Notes under the pieces: generated by a model
Seen by the model: only the letters and a program-made list of their open reading frames with translations
Databases searched by the model: none
What the model was told of the DNA's origin: nothing
Made by a program: the position numbers and the translations under genes
Shown: piece by piece, positions 47,965 through 60,068 of the stretch
How the letters are laid out: each line of letters begins with the position of its first letter
Position numbering within the stretch: position 1 is the first letter of the stretch
Assembly (NCBI RefSeq): GCF_964355755.1
Contig: NC_092670.1
Span: forward strand, 35,697,795 to 35,761,794
From: Antedon mediterranea
Lineage: Eukaryota > Echinodermata > Crinoidea > Comatulida > Antedonidae
Length of the DNA stretch: 64,000 bases
Direction of reading: 5' to 3'

Positions 47965-49397
47965 GTAAGTTACTGCTATTTATTACTAAAATGTGATTGT
48001 TGTAGTGTTTTGTTTTTATATTTTAAATTTGCAATTCGCCTACTACATAAATTAACTTACTTACTTAAGCCTTGTTACAGCTAGCAGTGCATAGGCCATC
48101 AACTACACGTCTCCATCTCACACGGTTCTGGGCAATTCCTTCCACCTCTGTCCAGTTATAGCCAGCATCCTTCACCTACTTATCCAGTTCTCTCCTCTAT
48201 GTGTTCCTTGGGCGTCCTCTATTTCGTTTTCCTTGGGGATTCCATGTTAGGGCATGCCTAGTTTTGTTGTGTTGTGTAACATAACATAAATTAAGAAACA
48301 GCAACTTTGTTTACTTGTATATTACTTTATTTTATGCTGTTGCTCTGTGTATAATTTTGTACATCGCTTTTTATGTAAAAATATTCAAGTTAACCCGATC
48401 GAAATGCACTTGTTGCTTAAATACATTTTAAAATAATCTTTTATCAAAATATTATTTTAACTTATTTAACAACATTTGATTGTTTTGCAGATCGCCAAAA
48501 AAGAGGAATGTTGAATGGAGAAGCAATGACAATGACGGATGAAAGTAAGTATACATCATCTTAACATTTTTGTAATACTAATAGTGCTATAAATGTATTA
48601 CCATAGAAAAAAAACACCCCAAATAATTGGAAAAATAAATTGGCAAATCCAAAACTATCTCTTGATATTGATTGAAATCATGAAATAGTTAAAGATGTAT
48701 TGTCCCTTGAAACATAAAAAAATAAGGTCAAAATATTCTAAATTTAAAGTGGCCATATCAAAGAAATATTAAAGTTATTCACTTTAAGTCGAAAATTTGA
48801 GCCAAAAACAACAAGTTTACGTAATTAACAGGTAAATTAGTTTGATTACATTTCGTCTGGAAAATCGTTACGAGCGAAAGTAAACAAAGATTTCAAACCA
48901 TGAGTACGCATTATGCATGCTAAATTAGGATTGTTTACAACTCGTCATGGTTAAGAAGTAAAGGTATTTTCACACAGATCATGAGGAAGTTTTATGATTA
49001 TGCATACAGAGTAGCCAAACAAGCGCGTTTCATTATGGGATATGTTTTGATTGAAAACTTTGACTGGAAGTCAAAGTTATTTTTTTAACAAAAAAACGTC
49101 TGTATTTCAGTTAAATTTTTTTTTTCCCGAAAAGTGTTTGGTGATAGTTAATAACTATTATGATACTTCAAAATGACCCACCTTTTTTCGAAATCTATTA
49201 TTTTTTATTTTTTTGGAATTAGTCAAAGGGACAATACATCTTTAAATAATGAATTGTCTAATTAATTTGTCGTTATAGTAACAGAGAACAAGCGAGGCTG
49301 CAGAAGACCCTGTCAAACAACAAAAGATTGTGGCTACTACACTTACTGCATGAATTCATGCTGCAGTCGCTTCAAATTCAGTGGAATGTACATGTAA
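47886..49397 (+). CDS. Secreted cysteine-rich prepropeptide, 83 aa, three coding exons
   Basis: I do not recognise a named family. Exons 47886-47964, 48491-48544 and 49279-49397 have GTAAGT, GTAAGT and AG borders and join in phase (26, 17 and 38 whole codons plus two split codons). Residues 1-20 form a signal peptide (KVTIVVLLVAAVAICFAHA). Two dibasic sites follow, QKR/G at 29-31 and NKR/G at 48-50, so a convertase could release a C-terminal peptide of 33 residues. That peptide has six cysteines spaced C-x3-C-x5-C-x5-C-x3-CC, is basic at its start and has no inhibitor-knot CC in the middle. The linker between cleavage sites is mildly acidic, as propeptides often are. A secreted defence peptide, signalling peptide or toxin-like peptide are all possible; the sequence alone does not decide. 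The exon that holds all six cysteines is separate from the leader exon. Confidence 0.82.
48068..48246 (-). pseudogene. LINE C-terminal relic in peptide gene intron 1
   Basis: Minus strand: NRGRPRNT, ELDK, VKDAGYNWTEVEGIAQNRVR and WRRVVDGLCTA, with two stops inside. This is the Arg/Trp-rich ending common to one branch of LINE polyproteins. Confidence 0.7.
48491..48544 (+). CDS. Cys-rich peptide exon 2 (propeptide)
   Basis: 54 bp between TTTTGCAG and GTAAGT. Carries the first dibasic site (RQKRG) and a Met/Glu-rich linker; no cysteine. Confidence 0.78.
48689..49245 (+). mobile_element. TTAA-flanked DNA element, family E (557 bp)
   Basis: Perfect inverted ends AGATGTATTGTCCCTT and AAGGGACAATACATCT (one-base slip), each bordered by TTAA. 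It fills most of intron 2 of the cysteine-rich peptide gene. Confidence 0.8.
49279..49397 (+). CDS. Cys-rich peptide exon 3 (mature peptide)
   Basis: Codes for ITENKR, then all six cysteines, and ends FKFSGMYM and TAA. The second dibasic site sits directly before the first cysteine-containing residues (GCRRPC). Confidence 0.82.
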
Positions 49398-50600
49398 ACT
49401 AGTAATGTACATTATTAACTTCGTCAGAGCAGAGCATGCATGCTTCAATATGAACACTATGCTACATTTGCCATGTGATCTGGTGGTGTAAAACATGCAT
49501 GCAGCAGCGAGTACGACGCGCGCGTACCGGATGTAAGTGCGGCAGAGACAAGCTAAAATCAAGTTAATTTGTGATCTAATCAAACAGGACTTACTCAATT
49601 TCTTCATTTTTTTAGTTTAGCGATTCTACACATTATTTTTAATTGTAGTCTAAATCGAACTATTATTACAAGAATTGATGTTCGGTAAAATATACATTGG
49701 CGGATAACATGAGCTTATTGTTGGAATTTATTCAAATTCAGATGGTGAGTCCAAAGCACATGCACAGAGCACATCGTCGTACCACAGCGAGACAGGCACA
49801 TGTTTTCTGGTGGTGCGACATTTAAAGCTAGGCTCGGCTGGTATGGTAGATAGGCCTCAGTTAAAATTATTGTTTTTTCATTAAATAACCTATGTTATTA
49901 GGCTTATATTGTGACTTCATTCAATTTGAACTATAGATCAATAGATATTGTTTATTTAAAAACTTCAGTCATGTCGGTTATAAATAGGCAATTCTAATGA
50001 TAAAAATAACTCGTGTGACATTCACATGACACGCAATGATTATACTAGTTTTATATATCTCCCTTTAATATGGTGTCTAATAGGTTACAGGCCCCATGTT
50101 CATGAGTACTGTCCGTGTCTGAAATGTTAATTTCACTTTCAGTCTCCAATAAAATACAAATCGATTGCTCTGACAATTTAAGAGTGTCATGTTTTATATA
50201 TCCTGCTTTTTATTTTGTTTATAATTTTTAAATAATTTAACAGTTTCGTATTGGTCACGAGTGTTAAATTACGACGTTTCGGTTGTTTCCAATTTATAAC
50301 CTTCTGCTAAAGAAATCTTACTCTAAATGAATATTGTCAAGCTTTTTAAATGTTCATGTCGATAATATCAGCCTTCACATGTATTGAATACCGTACTTTA
50401 GCTGTGATTGATAAGGCATGCATGTAATAATTATTATTACTCCCATGTTTAAATCAATAAACAGATTATAGATTGTGCGAAAAAGTAGGCTTATGTACAT
50501 ACGAAAGGGGTTGCGAATGTGCTAAAAATAACCCATTATCTACAAAATTGAATTTTCTGTAGGCCTATAATTAACGTAGTTTTTTTTTCTCTCTTTCGTT
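49398..50600. other. Intergenic after the peptide gene
   Basis: No gene recognised. An AATAAA at 50148 lies about 750 bp after the stop and could serve the peptide gene. The open frame on the other strand at 49356-49607 has no domain. Confidence 0.5.
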
Positions 50601-50795
50601 AAATTTATACAAATTTCAAAAAGCGCGCAATGCGCTTCTACGTGCCAAATTTTCTTCCAAATCTTATAACGTTTTGCTCAATTCATTGTCTTTCGATCAC
50701 CTATAATTCGTCACTTTGTATACTGTAACAATAACAAATCTACACTTAAAGAAATCAATATTGGTGTTCCACAAGGAAGTGTCCTGGGACCCATC

Positions 50796-51492
50796 TTGTT
50801 TCTCATTTTCATAAATGATATTTCGCAGTCTATAGTAAATGGAACTTGCAGCGTTTTTGCTGATGATGTTGTTGTTTACACCTCAGGTGATACTGCTAAG
50901 ATAGTAAATGATTCATTACAAATAATTATTGATAACATTGGTAAATGGTATGATGACAACCACCTCTCTATAAATACTGAAAAAACAAAGGTTATGTTAC
51001 TAAGAAACAATCATACAGCTGACAGTAATGATTTAAATATACAAATTGGAACCAGTAAATTAGAACAAGTTGATAGTATAAGGTATCTGGGAGTCGTAAT
51101 CGATGAAATGTTAACTTGGAAACAAAATACTCAATGTATTAGTAAAAATATTGGATATAAAATAACAATGCTAGGTAAAATGGCTAGTAGTTTAAGTAAA
51201 CCGTTACTTGAAACTCTATATATAAGTACAATTCAGCCTTGTAGTGATTATGCTATAACAGTCTGGGGAAATACGACAGAGTTAAACAAAAATATTTTAA
51301 AGCGACATCAAAAAAGAGCTGCTCGAATTGTAACTAACAACTTCGATTATATTAATGTAAGGGGTGACAACATCATCCAGAACCTATCGTGGCAAACTCT
51401 TGAAGAGAAACGAGATTTCTCCCTAGCATGTCTAATGTATAAATGTGTTTACGGCCTTGCACCAATTAGATTAGTAAATGAAATTGAATTGA
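50796..51492 (+). pseudogene. Reverse transcriptase fragment, first part
   Basis: Continuous frame with FADD (catalytic Asp pair), YLGVVIDE and a KRHQKRAARIV block, ending GLAPIRLVNEIEL where the Helitron begins. The true frame enters from upstream, near 50640. Confidence 0.88.
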
Positions 51493-51530
51493 CTAGATGG
51501 TACGCTCGCTTCGCTCGCGTACCATCTAGG
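51493..51530 (-). repeat. Helitron 3' terminal hairpin, copy B
   Basis: The same hairpin as copy A in inverse orientation; the stem here is perfect (CTAGATGGTACGC with GCGTACCATCTAG). Confidence 0.8.
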
Positions 51531-52943
51531 TCGTGCCCACAGATGGTTCTCGAATACATAATAATTTCAGCGTTAAAAAACTGGCGATTTCAAATGTACG
51601 TACCGCAGGACAAATACATGTCGTTTACAGGAACGAATAAATAGACATTGTGATTTATGTACTCAACTAAAAATAGCACCCTGGGAATTACTTCCGAAAG
51701 AGAAACTTGTCAAAAAATGAGACCAATTGTTTAAGTCAAATTTAAACAAACTTAATAATTTGTGTTTTGTATGTAACATTAGGGTTGAGGGATGGGGAAG
51801 AGGATGGGTGCAAAGAGGAACAATTTTTAAATATATTCTTTATCCATTTAGTAACGAAATATTAATTGTTTTCATGTTTTACAAATAATATACCACTAAA
51901 CACAGTAAAACATTGCGATGTAATACTTTGTTGAAACGATCACCGTCCTAGTCGATTGAAACTGTACAGTATATGTAACGATACATCAATACGACGTGTA
52001 TATGTTTATATAATGTAAAACAATTTGTGAAAACCACCTCTATTCGGGGCAAATCATAAATTCGATTTAATCGTCAATAAATATTAAATTATCTAACTCA
52101 ACTTAATTAGTAGGCCTAATGGTTTTCAATTGTTTCTTAGAGCCAATCATACTTTAAGTTGGTTCCTACCCTACCCACCAAAGTTGTTCTGCGTTTAGGG
52201 CATGTGATGCACCGTAGGCCTATCCTCTACTGGCTTTACAACGCTACTCGTGCCAGTGAGGGAAGGGTGATGATGTGGGTGGTTTAACTGCAATAATAAA
52301 TATTTGTACATAATATACGGCGACTGAAAACGCTAGTTCATTATCCGTTAAAAAAAAATCTATATCCAACCTCTGCAGTACAGATTGAAAAAAAAAATGG
52401 ATCAAATTTCTGTTATGAGTAAACAGTACTTGCCTTTACGACGCCTGAGGGAATAGACACTTGAATTGTGGAACAGAGATTGGAATATTCCATTCATCGC
52501 AAGTCAATACATTTGTATAAACGTATATTAAATTTATCAAAATAGTATTTTTTAAAGAAAATCGGCCTGTCTTCAACATTATGATGCTGTATTCGAGCTG
52601 TTCAACTGGTTTTCAGCCATTAAAAACAATTATCGTAGGAGGAGATAGGAAAATGCGAAGCATCCTCGTATTATTGTCTGCGGGTATTTTTCAAGATGGA
52701 CATCCATTAGACAGTGTATACCACGATCGAAAAACACCCCTATTTGGGGCAAATCGTTGAACCTAAATTTGTTTTAATTGTCAATAACTAATTATCGAAC
52801 TCAATTTAATTAGTAAACAGGGTTACATCAGGTGGTTTAAATCAGTACCGAGATTCTAACCAACTTTATATACCATCGAGTAAACATTCTAGAAATAACG
52901 CGCGATTTACCGAATTTTGTCCTTACGTAAATTTATATATAGA
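51493..52943 (-). mobile_element. Non-autonomous Helitron, copy B (1451 bp)
   Basis: Read on the minus strand it begins TCTATATATAAATTTACG at 52943 and ends in a stem-loop built on GCGAGCGAAGCGAGCG and CTAG at 51493. The host dinucleotide is A at the 5' side and T at the 3' side, with no target duplication: the Helitron rule. The first about 450 bp, a middle block and the last about 70 bp match copy A at 34198-36691. No Rep/helicase frame is present. Confidence 0.85.
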
Positions 52944-53140
52944 TTCGCGATATTCACACCCACTTAACGCGTGGAGTAGAAAATTTGAATGTAACAATAC
53001 CTAAATACACCCTTAGTAAAATGAATTCGTCCTTTAAAGTTGCAGGCGCAAAAATATGGAACAATTTACCAATTAATATTAAATCGGCACCAACAATTAC
53101 GTCCTTTAAGGCTAGATACAAATCTCATTTCTTTTCATAA
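52944..53140 (+). pseudogene. Reverse transcriptase fragment, C-terminal part
   Basis: The frame continues that of the first fragment after removal of the Helitron. It contains the SFKVAGAKIWNNLPINIKSA block common to CR1-like C-termini and ends HFFS and TAA. Confidence 0.85.
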
Positions 53141-53280
53141 AAAACTGACATGTATTATATTTAATTAAGTTTCTCTTTTGTATATTTTGATTAAGACAGG
53201 ACCACAATGTAAAACAGATACACTGTTATCTGATTGTTTTATCCTGTATAAATATATTATTTATTATTATTATTATTATT

Positions 53281-55757
53281 AAATTCTAGTTATAATACTA
53301 TATAGGCCTACTATATTATAATCTGTATGACACCTTTTCTACATAAAACTGCGTTTTACATTAGAATCATAGGAATAGATAAAAATAACTGAGTTCATAA
53401 ACTGAATGATTTGAACCGTCTGAAACTATTAAGTTTATTCTCTACCATTGACTTCGGAAACAACGACGTCACTCATAACAATTAACATAAGCCTGTCTGT
53501 TGACCTTGGTGAACAATTACCACCTTTCATTATCAACACATTAGACACATTAGATTAATTGGTGTTGCTGATAAAGAGGCCTATTAAAACGCCATTAATT
53601 GTTTTCAAAGTCAAAGTTTTAATTGTCAAATCAGTCGAGTACGTGACTCTGATAGTCTGCTGAACTTGTTTTAATAGTGGTTATGAAATTATTTATAGAT
53701 GTTAAACGATGTAGTACTGTAGTATATGTTTAGTAAAATATGAAATAATTATTTTAATTCAATTGAGTGGCACCTGACTAACAAACATTTCTCTAAAAAT
53801 GGTCAAACACAGAATTTGGCAATTCGCTACAAAAGCCAGTCAGACTCATGTTATAGTGAGAAAGTGTCAGTTCGGTATACCAATTGGATACATTTTTAAT
53901 TAGCGGGTAAATAAAAATATGAAGCCAAATATGCACCAAATATTAAGAGATTATAGTTATATACATTTTCCACGCGTTTTTGTCCTCATAATATTTTTTT
54001 CTACAACTGTGTACAAATGAATAGGAATTTTGGGTAATTTGAACAACTGTATCCCCATTGATAAAAGAAAAGTGCTTATTTTAAAACTAGAAAGCCACTC
54101 CGAGAGTGCATACCTCCGCCTACTGTAAAATTCTCCTACATAAGATTTCTCCGGTAAAAAAAATATAGGGCCTATATATATTTGTGTGTGTCTTAATGCT
54201 GTTTGTGATTTAGGCTAATTTCACTACAAGCATGTGTATGCGAGTTTGGTGTAATTGTATGTAACAAGCCTTTAAATTAACAATAGCTTCAGTTGACTGA
54301 CAATAGAACTGCAACGCGAAAATCAAACGAGTGAATTTGAAAAGAAATAGGTTTTTTAAACTACTCACCGGTGAACTACTCGCATAAAAAAACGTGCCAT
54401 TAAATCAAATTATGTTTTAAAATTACAATCACAAATTATAACTCTTGCCTGTTGTACAAAAATGAAGTTCTTTGGACAAGTAGTTCTCGAGAAAATGCAA
54501 TTTCAGTTTACTTGTTAGGGTACTTTAAGACTGCTCGCCGGCTTTTGAAAAATTCTGTCATATCTTTTAACACTAGCAGGTCTAAAAAATATACAAAAAA
54601 GTGGTCCAGAATTTGGGACCATGGTCCAAAAATTTTATGGAATGGTCCTTGACCATCTGTATATTCATTTTGGTAAAGATCTTGTAATTACTTTTTGAGT
54701 AATCCTGCTAACAAACAAACACACGCTACCGATTACATATACCTCCTTGGCGGAGGTAAAAAATGGTGTAGCACTAAAAAAATGGCAACAATTATAAAAC
54801 ATATAAGGAACTTATACGTCAGTGTGTTTTATATACACTATTTTATTGCTGAATGGTAATGTGCATACAGTAGTACCTTGCTATAATTTCACGTGATGAT
54901 GACGTGACGTCATGCCATTTCCTTAATTCTACCAATAAAGAGCCAGTGTTATTAAACTACTTTAAACACTCCTCCATTGACAATCGCCGGTAAGTTGTAG
55001 TACCTCACAGGCGCATCGTAAGCTGCCGGTGCAATTTAGTCATTAGCATCTGATATTCGGGCAGATTCGGCAACTAAAGATCACAGATCGGTTTTTGATG
55101 TTCCTTTGAATAATAGGTAAGATTTCATTTTGATAATATTACATATTTTAGAATTAGATAACTTTAGAACTGATAGGCTACTCAGATCTCACTCGTACAG
55201 TACCGTATCAGTTCTATTCAATACTTAAAACTCGATTATACACACGAGAAAGTTTAACTAATAAATACATTACTATGATATTGTTTACGCCTCTGTAGAG
55301 AGGTTTTGATAAAAAAGACGCTTCATGAATTCTTTCCTTTACGGATGTACAAAGCATAAACAAACACAATGCCAATTTCTTATCTTTCTATTAAATTCAA
55401 AAACAATAAGTTGCTTTCAATGGTATAAACCAATTAAACTTAACTTTCACCTGTGTTCTTGATTGAATATAGGATTACTTTTACTTTCGTCTGTCTTAGA
55501 TTTTTCCATGAATTTTGACACGAAGATTTGACGAGAATAGTATACACGTCTTGCTAAATACTTAACATGTATGCCTCCCTATAATTCATTTCTATAAATG
55601 TAATTATGATAATTCACTAGGACAAATTACTTTGCAAGGCCTAGTAGCTTTTGTTTGTTTGTTATTATTTATTTATACATGAATGAAATAGGTAAAAAAA
55701 GTAAAGTTGGCACTTATCATTAATATATATATATATATATATTTTTTTCAGGCGACA
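53281..55757. other. Upstream region of the GPCR gene
   Basis: Apart from the family F element no repeat or gene is recognised. A TTTTTTTCAG acceptor ends at 55750/55751, eight bases before the GPCR ATG, so at least one 5' UTR exon lies upstream. AATAATAG/GTAAGA at 55117 is a candidate donor. Confidence 0.45.
54079..54757 (-). mobile_element. Family F DNA element, copy 2
   Basis: Inverse copy of 13327-13990, with TACCTCCGCCTACTG at 54111 and the hairpin ACCTCCTTGGCGGAGGT at 54741-54757. Confidence 0.7.
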
Positions 55758-56762
55758 ATGGAGGAAACATCAAATGAAACTGTCTTGCCGCCATGGATAT
55801 GTACTTTTCCTGACTTCACTCGGACTAAACTTGCGACAAAAGCCTCATACGTTTATAGCTATCTATCCATTATTGCTATTTTATCGTTTCTGATTATCAT
55901 CACGAATTCTATTATACTAATAGCTATGATATTAAACAAGAAACTACATAGATCAAGATACGTTCTGATATTGAATCTGTGCATATCTGATTTGTTGGTT
56001 GGATTGATTTTCCCGGTTGTCGTCTGGGGTGGAGCCGGCGTTGGAGATATTCTCGGGAGTATTGTCTCGTTTGTTTCTATGCTCACAATCCTGTCTATAG
56101 CGATTGAACGATTTTTAAAGATAGTGTTGTGTCCGTATAGTAAGAAACTGGCAACGTCTCGGCAACTGATAGCGGTCTGTGGTGGCATCTGGCTAATGTC
56201 TGCAGTACTGTTCTTCTCTGTTATAGACAAACCGGAGGCTTATGGCTACCTTTACCATTTTATCATTCCAGTCCTTTTGTTTATCATTCTGGTAGTCATC
56301 ATCGTACTCTATCTTTTGATATTCATGAATGTTAACAAGCAAGAGGTATCGCAGTCACAACGATCAACAATAAAACGCGGCAAGTTTATAAAATCAAAAA
56401 GAGTTCTCGAAGGTTTTGTTATGATTGTAGCTCTTTACATCTGCTGCTATCTACCATGGGGCGTGGAATCTTTCAGAATCGGAATCCTGATGGCAAGAAA
56501 TGAGCAAGATATCTGCTGGAGAGGAACCATTCCGTTATATTTCACTATCTGCATCGGTATTCTGAACGCGGTATTGAATCCATTCATTTACTGGAGACGT
56601 CTACCTGATTTTGGTGACAGCGTCAAAGCGCTGTTTAAATGCTGTTGTGGAAAATACGATTCTAAAGATTTCGAAAACAACGATTCTTCAACTACTCTTG
56701 CAAGACAAAACTCTAGACTTTCAAATTACACCAAAGAAAATACAATTAAACATAACAACTGA
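55758..56762 (+). CDS. Class A (rhodopsin-like) G-protein-coupled receptor, 334 aa
   Basis: A seven-helix receptor with intronless coding region. The ATG at 55758 follows a TTTTTTTCAG acceptor; the longer frame from 55707 would translate intron sequence. Landmarks: N50 (TM1), D78 in NLCISDLL (TM2), E117-R118-F119 at the end of TM3 in place of DRY, W145 (TM4), P171 (TM5), CYLP at 230-233 (TM6, Tyr where Trp is usual) and NPFIY at 274-278 (TM7). A Cys triplet at 295-297 is a likely palmitoylation site, and the tail is Ser/Asn-rich. N6 is a glycosylation sequon. The cysteine expected at the top of TM3 is A93 and the second extracellular loop has none, so the usual disulfide is absent, as in melanocortin, cannabinoid and S1P receptors. 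Ligand unknown. Confidence 0.9.
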   Translation: MEETSNETVLPPWICTFPDFTRTKLATKASYVYSYLSIIAILSFLIIITNSIILIAMILNKKLHRSRYVLILNLCISDLLVGLIFPVVVWGGAGVGDILGSIVSFVSMLTILSIAIERFLKIVLCPYSKKLATSRQLIAVCGGIWLMSAVLFFSVIDKPEAYGYLYHFIIPVLLFIILVVIIVLYLLIFMNVNKQEVSQSQRSTIKRGKFIKSKRVLEGFVMIVALYICCYLPWGVESFRIGILMARNEQDICWRGTIPLYFTICIGILNAVLNPFIYWRRLPDFGDSVKALFKCCCGKYDSKDFENNDSSTTLARQNSRLSNYTKENTIKHNN

Positions 56763-59700
56763 AATATTATTAATTAATTGTTATCAAACTTACTCATCAT
56801 AACCGGTCTCGCACGCTTGACAAGCGCATGACGTGATGACTCGCTTACATGTTTTGGACATAGATATTGGTCTTGGAAACACCAAAGAGAAAGTCCTCCT
56901 TGACTCGCATATAAACAATTGGAACAATTGTATGTGTATAATTGTAAATATTAGTTAATAATAATGTGATAGAAATACATGTTGCTATTTCAATACTTCT
57001 TCATATTTACTAAATTTTTACTGTACTCTTACGCTCGATGTTCTTAAGTTTAGTTTTATGATTTTTTTACATTTTTATTTTATTAAAAAAGGCCAAAAAC
57101 AGTTTTCCAAATGGTTTCGAACAATATTGTAACAATCACTGAAGAGTAAAAAAGATGACCAAATATTTAGTTAGCTCATTTCCATTGAGAAAACCAGTTC
57201 AATGTATTATTGAATAGCCCAATGGTTGGACAATATACAGTAACATCCATCCTTTGGGACAACCCTATTAAGGACACGTCACTCCTTTTCAAGAGTTTCT
57301 CTCTAAGTCTAAGATAGGAAATCACACGTTTAAACATTAAATAACCTCATTTCAGACACCGTATTTAACATGATGTTCTATTGTTCCATTTCTCCTTGAT
57401 AACAATAATGTATATACGTATATTGTATCCAATAGAATGATATGGATTTTGTACAAATTAATCGTAATTATATATAACAGGTATGTTGTGTCCCCAGAGT
57501 AGTATCATTGTAATGTGTACATAGAAACCGGTGAAAGCCGCTTTGCATTAATACATATGTGTTTTAAGTGCTTTCTTGTAGGCTTGATCAGAAATAAATT
57601 GTTTCCATGTCCTTTATACATCTGTAGCCTACTTGCCAATTGAATTAATATCTTTATACAAACAAATTACCTTGTACTTCTTTTTCATCTGACCGATTTT
57701 TATATCGGGTTAAAAGTACGATTGAATTCGGAGATTTTATATTGTCTATGCGATTATTTCGGTAATAGCCAACAAAAGAAAATGATTAAGAAGAATGATT
57801 AAATTAGAATAATTATAATTATTATCTTTAGTATTAATATTGTTATGTAGCCTATAGGCTGTAAATAAAACAGATATATTGATTGTCCCTTGTAATTCAA
57901 TTGACTTTCTCATAGGTTACTCTCAGAAAAGGTGGAAACCGTAATTATTTATGACAACACAGTCATATCAACAGTTAATGTTTATATCATATAATTCGAC
58001 GAACGAAAATAAAGTTACCTACTGTGAAAGCTTCTTGATTATTAATTTATGTGACAGAAACAGTTACGGTATCATGAAAACACTTCAACACGTACAACTA
58101 AATAGGCCTATTTCGTTTGAAAATCGACATAGCCATATGCAAATCTCATTATATAATATTGTTAATGATATTATAATACTAATAGTCTAGTCGTACATTT
58201 ATTATTATTAAAATTTGAAACGTGACACGTAAACAGTAAATCATTTGTTTTGAGTTTGAAAATTCGAAATACATCCTTGTTTGTGGGTGTGATAAAAAAT
58301 GGATTTGCGGAAATTTTAAGTTCAAGTTTGAAATACAATTAATTGATTGTTTGAGATTAATCTACAATACAAATTTGCAATTTTTGTACTGAACCACAAC
58401 CATATGTTGATTATCTGATTGTCTTTATAGAAAAATAATTAAAACAAAACACAGTGTAATACTTCCTTGTCGAACTAGACCACACTGCGTGTAGTGTATT
58501 ACGTATATAGTATTGATAAACGATATAAGGAGGCTACACACACAGTAGTATTGTAAGAACAATGGATATGAATTATAGTTTATAAACGGAAGACGGATGG
58601 AAGTTGTTCGATCTATAATGCATTGTTGACCATCAACGCTAGGGCAATATATATCCCTCACCTAAGATTCCATAAGCTTCATACAAGGATGTAAACGTAA
58701 CATATTACGTTCAATAAGTTAATTGAGAAAGAGCATTACACAGTCGATACATCAATTTATATACTAAATGATCTATAGATAGGCCTAATCGAAATCAAGA
58801 AGTATCAAGTCAAGTCTAACCACTACTATACTGGCGGATTTAGATTTAGAAATAGTGGAAAGCTTAAGGGAGTCATTTGATGCGAGGGGGTATAAGGAGT
58901 GATGGCATAGCGCCTTCTAATACGACGTTTAAATTGAGGTTCTTAAATTGAAGTGATTGAAAGAAAAAACAATACAAATTTTTATTTTCTTGGTTTAATC
59001 CACACAACAATACAGTATCCAGTGTAGGATTGCCATTAGTTGCTAGTATATACAATAGACTACTTATTAAAAATCTTTATTTTACAAAATGCATCTGTAA
59101 CATTTGGACGGAATATCGTAGTACGAAAACTCAGACCCACACTGGTCAAAGCGTTATTAGAACTCGTCTAATAACTAGACCATACAAAAAAACAGATATT
59201 AATGCATTGCAGATACATAGTTCATTCCACCTTTCAAACATTTTTATTCTAAAATACACATTGATGAAGGGTGATTGGTAGCCCTCCTTGTTAACGTGAA
59301 AATCACACGCAAGTCCTTCCATTTTTCGGCATGTTTTAACATACAGTATCTGTCCTGACAAACATTTATACAACAGTTTGTATACCAGGCACTTTATGTA
59401 GAGAACTAATGTGATGAAATACAAAGACTGAAATTTCCACTAAAGCATTGCCCAAGTGAATGAAATATGACGTCATGCGCGCTGATCTGACGTCATTGAA
59501 AATACCAATCAATCGATTAATAAGTTGCTGTATCCAGGAAGGTATAACACTGCTGTAACGAAACTCGAAGCACAAATTCTTCAGACATATTTTGTCAATA
59601 TTTTTTATACATTTGATGATTAGAGTGTTTAACATTGATATCACTATAATATATATAACATACACTTCCTAAGAAACTAAAAAAATTAATCTATAAATCA

Positions 59701-60060
59701 GTTTATATGTTTGTCGTGTTTACAATCATTTTATACAAGGCAATATCTGAAGGTGATTTACTCCAAAATATCAATATCTGGTAGGTATTAATAATAAAAA
59801 AGTAATTATTTTACAATATAAAGAATTTGATGAACAATACAATTTGTTTGAATGGAATAATAATAATATATATGTCAAGGTAATAAACAAAAAAAATGAT
59901 AATAATTCTATCATTATCCTTAAATCATCTTTCAAATTCTAATCAATTTACAATGTGCTGTTTATTGCCATAGACTTATTTTGCTAAGATATGTATTATG
60001 TACAAAATATAATTCAACACACTTAAAAAAAAAGTTAAATAAATATTGTTGATGGTTTTA
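56763..60060. other. Intergenic after the GPCR
   Basis: No gene recognised. AATAAA at 57593 is a plausible polyadenylation signal for the GPCR. The open frames on either strand show no domain. Confidence 0.5.
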
Positions 60061-60068
60061 AACAAATG

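Larger units (their letters stand above)
50640..53280 (+). mobile_element. 5'-truncated non-LTR retrotransposon, split by a Helitron
   Basis: The element opens inside a reverse transcriptase: INIGVPQGSVLGPILFLIF, then the catalytic FADD box and the RYLGVVIDEMLTWK thumb block. The frame runs to 51492, is cut by the Helitron at 51493-52943, and resumes in the same frame at 52944 with RDIHTHLTRGVENL, GAKIWNNLP and a stop at 53138-53140. A TTATT-repeat tail ends near 53280. The GVPQGS and FADD motifs and the short-repeat tail fit the CR1/Jockey side of LINEs. It lacks the endonuclease and the first RT blocks, so it is a dead copy. Confidence 0.88.

Noticed and set aside
49356-49607. An 83-aa minus-strand frame overlapping the peptide exon
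   Set aside because: No domain; it overlaps a well-supported exon on the other strand.
55707-55757. A longer N-terminus for the GPCR
   Set aside because: It would translate an AT repeat and a polypyrimidine tract with an AG acceptor; the ATG at 55758 is after the acceptor.
55859-56230. A 123-aa minus-strand frame
   Set aside because: Antisense shadow of the GPCR.
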